A stretch of 10,009 nucleotides of DNA from Methylomonas sp. (GTDB lineage: Bacteria > Pseudomonadota > Gammaproteobacteria > Methylococcales > Methylomonadaceae), in assembly GCF_023228165.1 (NCBI RefSeq), contig NZ_JALOBS010000068.1:1-10009 (forward strand). The letters run 5' to 3'. Position 1 is the first letter of the stretch. Each line of letters starts with the position of its first letter. Under the pieces are notes generated by a model. It was not told the DNA's origin. It saw nothing but the letters and a program-made list of their open reading frames with translations, and made no database searches. Made by a program: the position numbers and the translations under genes. Positions 5,765 to 10,009 of this stretch are shown piece after piece.

Positions 5765-6744
5765 AACGATTGTTGCACCCCTGGTTATTACTTTCGTTCG
5801 CCAACGGTGCTTGGGCCAGCGACGATTTACCGGTGACAGTGTTACCACCAGTCACCACCGTGGCCGAAGAGTCATCCGCATCGCCATCACAGCCGGTTGT
5901 CTCGTCTCAGCCGGATATAGGTATTGAGTTGCCACCGGTGGATGCCAGCATCTTGAAAGCCGCCAAACAGCAAGCGGCAGCGGCAGCGTCAAACGCAGTG
6001 TCGACCACTTCCATCGGCCCACAGCATATTGCGGTTAAACCCGGCATCAACGAACTGATGCCGATTGCCGTCGGCCACTTGAATCGCCTGGTCACGCCAT
6101 TCGAACATCCGGTGGTCACGACCACTAGTCAAGCGACTACCAGTACCAAAGGCAAAATCGTTTATGTCGCCACCGCTGACGAAACGCCGGTGACGTTATA
6201 CATAACCCCCGGCGACAATCAGGACATTGCGCTATCACTGACGTTGATCCCCAAACGGATTCCGGCACGGGAAATTCACCTGGATCTGGACAAGTACAGT
6301 TACCAGTTACTGAACCAATGGCAGCGCACCGATGCCACGAGCCGAACTTCGAGCCAACAGGAACAAGCCTACATCAGTCAACTGAAAGCATTGTTCCGGG
6401 ATTTGGGTTTGCAAAAGAGCCCAGCCGGTTATTCGCTACGGGAACCCAAACCGCAGGAACAGATCCGCTGCCTGCAAGGCCGCGTGCAGATTAAAACCGG
6501 CCAAGTCCTGGAAAGCCAGGATCGGCTGATCTTTGTGGGGCTTGCCAAGAATACTGGCGGCGACATGCTCGAGTTCGACGAACGCAGCTGTGCAACGACA
6601 CAGCAGGACGTACTGGCCGTATCGGTCTGGCCCAACGTAGTATTGAAGCCGCAAGAAGCCACCGAGTTGTATGTCGTGGTCCGACAATCGCCTGAGGACT
6701 CATTCAGTTTACGTCCTTCATTATTGAATGGAGGGCAACGGTAA
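5761..6744 (+). CDS. traK: TraK, secretin-like outer-membrane core protein with a long low-complexity N-terminus
   Basis: A 327-residue periplasmic/outer-membrane-associated protein, the VirB9-like subunit of the F-type core complex that works with TraV and TraB. A signal peptide is visible (MKRLLHPWLLL..., probable cleavage after AWA, residue 19). Residues about 20-85 are rich in Pro, Ser, Val and Ala and look unstructured. The recognisable domain starts near residue 91: VKPGINELMPIAVGHLNRLVTPF is a TraK hallmark, followed by GDNQDIALSLTLIPKRIP (151-168). Two cysteines (C237, C277) could form a disulfide. It is clearly longer than TraK of the F plasmid (about 240 residues), mainly through the N-terminal region. 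GAGG (5750-5753) precedes the ATG, which overlaps the traE stop; its own stop overlaps traB as TAATG. Confidence 0.92.
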   Translation: MKRLLHPWLLLSFANGAWASDDLPVTVLPPVTTVAEESSASPSQPVVSSQPDIGIELPPVDASILKAAKQQAAAAASNAVSTTSIGPQHIAVKPGINELMPIAVGHLNRLVTPFEHPVVTTTSQATTSTKGKIVYVATADETPVTLYITPGDNQDIALSLTLIPKRIPAREIHLDLDKYSYQLLNQWQRTDATSRTSSQQEQAYISQLKALFRDLGLQKSPAGYSLREPKPQEQIRCLQGRVQIKTGQVLESQDRLIFVGLAKNTGGDMLEFDERSCATTQQDVLAVSVWPNVVLKPQEATELYVVVRQSPEDSFSLRPSLLNGGQR

Positions 6745-8117
6745 TGGCGGTCGTCGATACCTGGTGGACAAGCTTGAGTCCGACCGCCAAACGCAACCTG
6801 GCCGTCGGCAGCATTGGTACCGTGCTGTTGGCAGTCATCATCGCGCTAGCCACAGTGACCCCGGAAGTCAGCAAACCGCTAAGCAAACAGGCAACCATCC
6901 AACACATACTGACCGATAGCGACCCACGTTCGCTAGGCATCGACGGCATTTCTGCGCAGCTACGAGATTTGCTGCAGAGGAACGACGAACAAGCCCGTCG
7001 ACTGGCCGCCATCGAAGAACAGCAACGCCGCGAGCAGCAATCCGACGAAATCCGCTTCAAACAATGGACCACCGCGGAGCGCGAAGCCTATGAGGCCAAG
7101 CTGCAAGCCGTGACTGGTGAAGTCGAGTCGTTGAAGAACAAAGCCTCCATACCCTCGACGACCGACACTCCAGGCGACATCAATCAAACCCCATTGGATC
7201 CATCGACGCAGGGAAGACCTTACAACCGCCGCCCAAGTAATCTGCCGTTCGACAATGGGCAAGACGATCTCAATCGCGTGTTCGAGCAAGCGGCCGTTCC
7301 TGTACCGACACTCGGCAACACCGGCGTCTCGGGAGGCCGAGCGAATAGCCAAGCGCCGGCGGCGATACAGATTCGCGTCATTCAGGAAGGTGCTGATCCA
7401 ACGAATGCCAAAGACGCGGCTCCGACCAACGCACACGGACAGTCTCAGCAAAATCCTGCCAAAAGCGACGTCTTCATCCCGGCTGGCAGCATTTTGACCG
7501 GCGTGTTGCTGAACGGCCTCGATGCGCCGACCGGCCGCAAAGCCAAGAAAGAACCCATGCCGGTGCTGTTCCGGATCAAGAAGGAAGCCATTTTGCCCAA
7601 CCGTTTCCATGCCGATGTGCGCGAGTGCTTTTTGCTGGCAGCAGGATTCGGTGATTTGAGTGCCGAGCGGGCTTACTTTCGCGGCGAGACCTTTTCCTGC
7701 GTACGCCAGGACGGTGGCGTCATCGAAGTACCGATGAATGCCTATGCCACCGGCGAAGACGGCAAAAACGGGGTGCGTGGCCGAGTGGTCTCCAAACAAG
7801 GCGCGTTACTGGCTCAATCCATGATGGCGGGATTCCTACGCGGCTTTTCCGATGCCTTCGGCCGTAACCAGATTCCGGTGCTGATGACCGGTGGCCTGGG
7901 TGCGCTATCTGGCACCACACCCTTCCAAAGTGCCTTTTCCTCGCAGTCGATGGAAGGTGGTGCACTGAAAGGCGCGGGCTATGCCATGGAACGGCTATCG
8001 CATTTTTACATGGACATGGCCGAAGAGATTTACCCAGTCATCGAAGTCGATGCCACCCGTCAAGTCAACTTCATCGTGCAGAAAGGCACGACATTGAAGC
8101 TGAAGTCACCGAACTGA
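6744..8117 (+). CDS. traB: TraB, VirB10-like core protein spanning the envelope
   Basis: A 457-residue VirB10-family protein that links inner membrane and outer-membrane core. Order: short cytoplasmic N-terminus, one transmembrane helix (about 19-37), a charged coiled-coil-prone stretch (about 68-132, with QLRDLLQRNDEQARRLAAIE), a Pro/Gln/Asn-rich linker to about 240, then the beta-barrel domain opening with FIPAGSILTGVLLNGLDAPTG. The conserved block RFHADVRECFLLAAGFGDLS and SERAYFRGE-like segment follow (about 287-315), and a Gly-rich region (370-415) precedes the end VNFIVQKGTTLKL. C295 and C319 may pair, a likely client of the downstream DsbC. GGAGGG (6730-6735) stands 8 bases before the ATG. 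Length fits F/SXT-type TraB. Confidence 0.93.
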   Translation: MAVVDTWWTSLSPTAKRNLAVGSIGTVLLAVIIALATVTPEVSKPLSKQATIQHILTDSDPRSLGIDGISAQLRDLLQRNDEQARRLAAIEEQQRREQQSDEIRFKQWTTAEREAYEAKLQAVTGEVESLKNKASIPSTTDTPGDINQTPLDPSTQGRPYNRRPSNLPFDNGQDDLNRVFEQAAVPVPTLGNTGVSGGRANSQAPAAIQIRVIQEGADPTNAKDAAPTNAHGQSQQNPAKSDVFIPAGSILTGVLLNGLDAPTGRKAKKEPMPVLFRIKKEAILPNRFHADVRECFLLAAGFGDLSAERAYFRGETFSCVRQDGGVIEVPMNAYATGEDGKNGVRGRVVSKQGALLAQSMMAGFLRGFSDAFGRNQIPVLMTGGLGALSGTTPFQSAFSSQSMEGGALKGAGYAMERLSHFYMDMAEEIYPVIEVDATRQVNFIVQKGTTLKLKSPN

Positions 8118-8144
8118 TTCTTTAACCCAACTCCAAAGGTCGTT

Positions 8145-8969
8145 ATGACGCTACGCCAAGTTTCTTTATTGATAGCCACGCTATTAAGTGCCTCCATGGC
8201 CTTGGCTGCCAATCCGCAAAAGCAGCCGGTCTCGAACATTGCCGCAGGCCTTTTGTCGATCAAAATCGACGGCATGCAAGACTTGCCGATCTCGGGCCTG
8301 AAGATGGTCAAGTCCGGCGAGCAAACCGTGTTCATTTCCAGCAATGGTCGTTTTGCCTTTTACGGCGGCAAATTGATGGACATCTGGACCCAACAGGAGA
8401 TCAAGGAACTGGCGGATATCGATCGTATCGCCAACCGCATCGACCTGTCGCGGATGAAACTAAAAGCCGACGACCTTGGTGCCGTGACGATCGGCCACGG
8501 CAAAGGCCAAGTCCTGGTGTTCATCGATCCGCGCTGCCCTTACTGCGGTAAGGTCATGAAAGACCTGCAAGCCTTGCAGGACCAGTACATTTTCAAACTA
8601 GTGATGATCCCCATCCTGGGCCCCGAATCGCAAAACATCGTCGTGCAACTGGCTTGTCAGTTGGGCGCAAGCGATACCAAAGTCAAAGACTATGTCCGCG
8701 ACCGCTTGTTGAAACAGGATTACGCCGGCTTGCCGACCGAACCGCCCGCTCGGTGCAACAAAGAGCCACTGCAAAAAGCCGTGGTCACCGCCAAGCTGTT
8801 CGATTTGAAGGGCGTGCCGTTTCTGATCGCCCCGGACGGCCGCACCCACAGTGGCGCACCTGAGGTGTTAGCCGATTGGTTGGCCGACAAACCGAAACCG
8901 TCGCCCAGTCCGGCAACGACACCCGCTACAAACGCCCAAAACGCCAACGCACCGGAGAAACAGCCATGA
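8145..8969 (+). CDS. dsbC: DsbC-type periplasmic thiol:disulfide isomerase of the transfer operon
   Basis: A 274-residue secreted thioredoxin-fold protein. A signal peptide is visible with probable cleavage after ALA (residue 21). Residues about 30-90 resemble the DsbC dimerisation domain (SGLKMVKSGEQTVFISSNG then FYGGKLMDIW). The catalytic CPYC motif is at 131-134 within FIDPRCPYCGKVMK, the cis-proline loop GVPFLIAPDG lies near 223-232, and C171 and C204 could form a structural disulfide. Residues after about 249 form a Pro/Ala/Thr tail not typical of housekeeping DsbC. Such enzymes are known in tra operons of F- and SXT-type elements and help Cys-containing core proteins fold; here TraB, TraK and TraV all carry Cys pairs. 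The ATG follows AAAGGT (8135-8140), 27 bases after traB. The stop overlaps traV by ATGA. Confidence 0.92.
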   Translation: MTLRQVSLLIATLLSASMALAANPQKQPVSNIAAGLLSIKIDGMQDLPISGLKMVKSGEQTVFISSNGRFAFYGGKLMDIWTQQEIKELADIDRIANRIDLSRMKLKADDLGAVTIGHGKGQVLVFIDPRCPYCGKVMKDLQALQDQYIFKLVMIPILGPESQNIVVQLACQLGASDTKVKDYVRDRLLKQDYAGLPTEPPARCNKEPLQKAVVTAKLFDLKGVPFLIAPDGRTHSGAPEVLADWLADKPKPSPSPATTPATNAQNANAPEKQP

Positions 8970-9481
8970 AACCCATGCACCTAAATTCCCTGACTCTCAT
9001 CGGCCTGTTGCTGATGGTGTTAACCACCGGCTGCGCCACCACCGAATACGCCTGCAAAGGCATGCCGGACGAACCCAGTTGTCTGTCGACCACGCAGGCC
9101 TATCAGGTCACTAACACGGCTTTGCCGGAAGCACCTCCGGAAAATAGCCAGCGCTCGGAGTCAACTTCACCACCGGCACTCCCACCCCCGTTACAACAAC
9201 CCGTGCCCAAGATCGACGATCCCACGCCGATTCGCACGCCCTCCCAGGTCATGCGCATCTGGATCGCACCTTGGGAAGATGCCGACGGCGATTTGATGGT
9301 GTCCAACTACGTCTACACCGAGCTGGAACAGCGGCGTTGGATGATCGGCAAGGCGGCACCGACAACACATTCGTCGTTGTTCCCCTTACAAGTCGAACAA
9401 CGCTTACCCGAGAAACGGCCGGCCATCGATGTGAATGACGATGACGGCCCGTCATCTCGACTGGATCGTAAACAACCCTGA
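8966..9481 (+). CDS. traV: TraV, outer-membrane lipoprotein of the core complex (VirB7-like)
   Basis: A 171-residue lipoprotein. The signal peptide ends in a lipobox-like LTTGC with the lipidated Cys at position 23, followed by the conserved pair C30 and C39 in EYACKGMPDEPSCLST, the family's signature. A Pro/Ser-rich linker (about 50-92) leads to the C-terminal segment MRIWIAPWEDADGDLMVSNY and YTELEQRRWMIG (about 96-128), which is strongly conserved in TraV. A hydrophilic tail follows. I chose ATG at 8966 because it gives the signal peptide, has GGAG (8954-8957) 8 bases upstream and overlaps the dsbC stop; the frame is open further upstream but that part is inside dsbC. Role: anchors TraK and TraB at the outer membrane. 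Confidence 0.92.
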   Translation: MKPMHLNSLTLIGLLLMVLTTGCATTEYACKGMPDEPSCLSTTQAYQVTNTALPEAPPENSQRSESTSPPALPPPLQQPVPKIDDPTPIRTPSQVMRIWIAPWEDADGDLMVSNYVYTELEQRRWMIGKAAPTTHSSLFPLQVEQRLPEKRPAIDVNDDDGPSSRLDRKQP

Positions 9482-9513
9482 TCCGTCATTCAACTTTACC
9501 GCAGGCCATACCC

Positions 9514-9546
9514 CTTGCGAGACTCAGCGGGCGACCGCTTAACAAG
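9514..9546 (+). promoter_or_regulatory. RNA hairpin unit 1 in the traA leader (GCGA tetraloop)
   Basis: In the 131-base gap between traV and traA. CGAGACTC (9518-9525) precedes a perfect 5-bp stem AGCGG/CCGCT (9526-9530, 9535-9539) closed by GCGA, a GNRA tetraloop. CTTG (9514-9517) and CAAG (9543-9546) could close it with an outer stem. No T-run follows, so it is not a standard terminator. It matches unit 2 in spacing and box sequence. Confidence 0.55.
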
Positions 9547-9562
9547 CGCCGGAATTGATCTT

Positions 9563-9604
9563 CCGAGATTCGACGGGCAACCGTCTATTTCTTAACACTC
9601 GAGG
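9563..9604 (+). promoter_or_regulatory. RNA hairpin unit 2 in the traA leader (GCAA tetraloop), next to the traA ribosome site
   Basis: CGAGATTC (9564-9571) precedes a perfect 5-bp stem GACGG/CCGTC (9572-9576, 9581-9585) closed by GCAA, a GNRA tetraloop. CTTAACA (9591-9597) recurs from unit 1 (9538-9544). CGAG (9564-9567) can pair with CTCG (9598-9601), which touches the GAGG ribosome site of traA (9601-9604), so an open/closed switch over the start is conceivable. That last point is inference. Confidence 0.55.
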
Positions 9605-9612
9605 TCGTTTGA

Positions 9613-9912
9613 ATGAAGTCGTCCACTCGAACCGGGGTCTTGGTGGCCCTGGCATCGTTATTTTTTATGTTGATGGCATCCGACGCCATGGCCGGTACCG
9701 GCGGTACCGAGTTCAACAACGTCTGGACCTTGCTGACCGGCTGGGTCGAAGGTTTGCTCGGCCGCATCATCGCTATCGTGTTCGTCATCGTCGGTCTGGT
9801 CGCCGGCGTCGTGCGCGGCAGCATCATGGGCTTTGTGCTGGGCGTTGCCAGCGGCGTCGGCCTGTTTGCGGCGCCGACCATCATCACCAACATCGTCACC
9901 GCGACACTATAA
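9613..9912 (+). CDS. traA: TraA, conjugative pilin precursor
   Basis: A 99-residue TraA-type prepilin. The long leader peptide (MKSSTRTGVLVALASLFFML...) ends in DAMA, so leader peptidase would cut after residue 27 and leave a mature pilin of about 72 residues, near the usual size. The mature part has two hydrophobic segments (about 51-67 and 71-88) separated by a short basic turn VVRGS, the inverted hairpin that lets pilins store in the inner membrane before assembly. The end ITNIVTATL is hydrophobic, as in pilins. The ATG follows GAGGTC (9601-9606). The gene is set apart from traV by a leader with two hairpins, so its expression may be controlled separately. Being last of the TraL-E-K-B-V-A block is as in SXT-like elements. 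Confidence 0.88.
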   Translation: MKSSTRTGVLVALASLFFMLMASDAMAGTGGTEFNNVWTLLTGWVEGLLGRIIAIVFVIVGLVAGVVRGSIMGFVLGVASGVGLFAAPTIITNIVTATL

Positions 9913-9919
9913 GGTCGTT

Positions 9920-10009
9920 ATGAGCAACATCACCGGACCACAGCCAAGTACCGAGATAACGGCGGGCAACCGCCGTATCACGACCGCGCAAAACGATCGT
10001 CGCACTGTC
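9920..10009 (+). CDS. Start of the gene after traA, cut by window edge, unrecognised
   Basis: Thirty residues are visible, starting MSNITGPQPSTEITAGNR and continuing hydrophilic, with Thr, Arg and Gln prominent and no signal peptide. The start is well supported: AAGGTCGTT (9911-9919) directly precedes the ATG, the same sequence that precedes dsbC, and the gene begins 7 bases after the traA stop. In related operons a small accessory gene or the ATPase gene traC follows here, but these 30 residues do not allow a choice. Codons around 11-18 overlap a third copy of the leader hairpin. Confidence 0.7.
   Translation, partial: MSNITGPQPSTEITAGNRRITTAQNDRRTV
9950..9974 (+). repeat. Third copy of the CGAGA-GNRA hairpin, inside the next gene
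   Basis: ACCGAGATAAC is followed by the perfect 5-bp stem GGCGG/CCGCC (9961-9965, 9970-9974) with a GCAA loop (9966-9969). It matches unit 2 closely, with one extra base between box and stem. It begins about 30 bases after the ATG at 9920, so it is also read as codons, and chance similarity is possible. Confidence 0.4.

Noticed and set aside
6960..7799. Long minus-strand open frame (279 codons) opposite traB
   Set aside because: It is a shadow of traB, which carries the full VirB10-type domain order and a good ribosome site; the antisense translation resembles no family.
9514..9604. The traA leader hairpins as a c-di-GMP (GEMM) or guanidine-II riboswitch
   Set aside because: GEMM needs a longer conserved core and a tetraloop receptor helix not seen here; guanidine-II hairpins have ACGR loops, not GNRA.
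9514..9604. The same repeats as a CRISPR array or iterons
   Set aside because: Only two imperfect units with diverged stems, no regular spacers and no cas or rep gene nearby.

Overview
The window looks like part of a conjugative element (plasmid or integrative conjugative element) from a proteobacterium, most likely a gammaproteobacterium. It carries the start of an F-type type IV secretion (mating-pair formation) operon, preceded by an accessory block of DNA-metabolism and stabilisation genes. Gram-negative origin is supported by the lipoprotein TraV, a periplasmic DsbC-type isomerase, the secretin-like TraK and an IHF-beta-like protein. No integrase, origin of replication, oriT or rRNA/tRNA gene is visible, so plasmid and ICE cannot be told apart, and genus is not determinable. 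The codon and base composition is moderate GC, with a more AT-rich, poorly coding stretch around 558-863.

Left part, minus strand (1-3613). A PIN-domain toxin (cut by the window edge) and its Phd/YefM-type antitoxin form an overlapping pair with its own promoter. After a roughly 300-base stretch with only doubtful small ORFs comes a two-gene operon: an unrecognised 182-residue protein with an internally duplicated beta-rich domain, then a 731-residue RecD2-type helicase.

Centre (3614-4874). A regulatory region of about 210 bases separates the leftward helicase operon from a rightward pair: an unrecognised 180-residue protein whose stop overlaps the start of an IHF-beta/HU-family DNA-bending protein. 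This region holds an 8-bp inverted repeat around a -10-like box and a 9-bp direct repeat. A second promoter-like region (4676-4874) precedes the transfer genes.

Right part, plus strand (4875-10009). The order is traL-traE-traK-traB-dsbC-traV-traA, the arrangement known from SXT/R391 and IncA/C-like elements, where the pilin gene comes late, rather than from the F plasmid, where traA comes first. Genes are tightly packed: traL/traE, traE/traK and dsbC/traV overlap by ATGA, and traK/traB by TAATG. TraL and TraE serve pilus assembly at the inner membrane. TraV, TraK and TraB build the envelope-spanning core complex, DsbC helps their disulfides form, and TraA is the pilin. A further gene starts at 9920 and runs off the window.

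The most unusual structure is a pair of imperfect repeats between traV and traA. Each is a CGAGA box followed by a 5-bp stem closed by a GNRA-type tetraloop, and the stem sequences differ in a compensatory way. A third copy lies about 30 bases inside the gene after traA. I recognise no published RNA family that matches.
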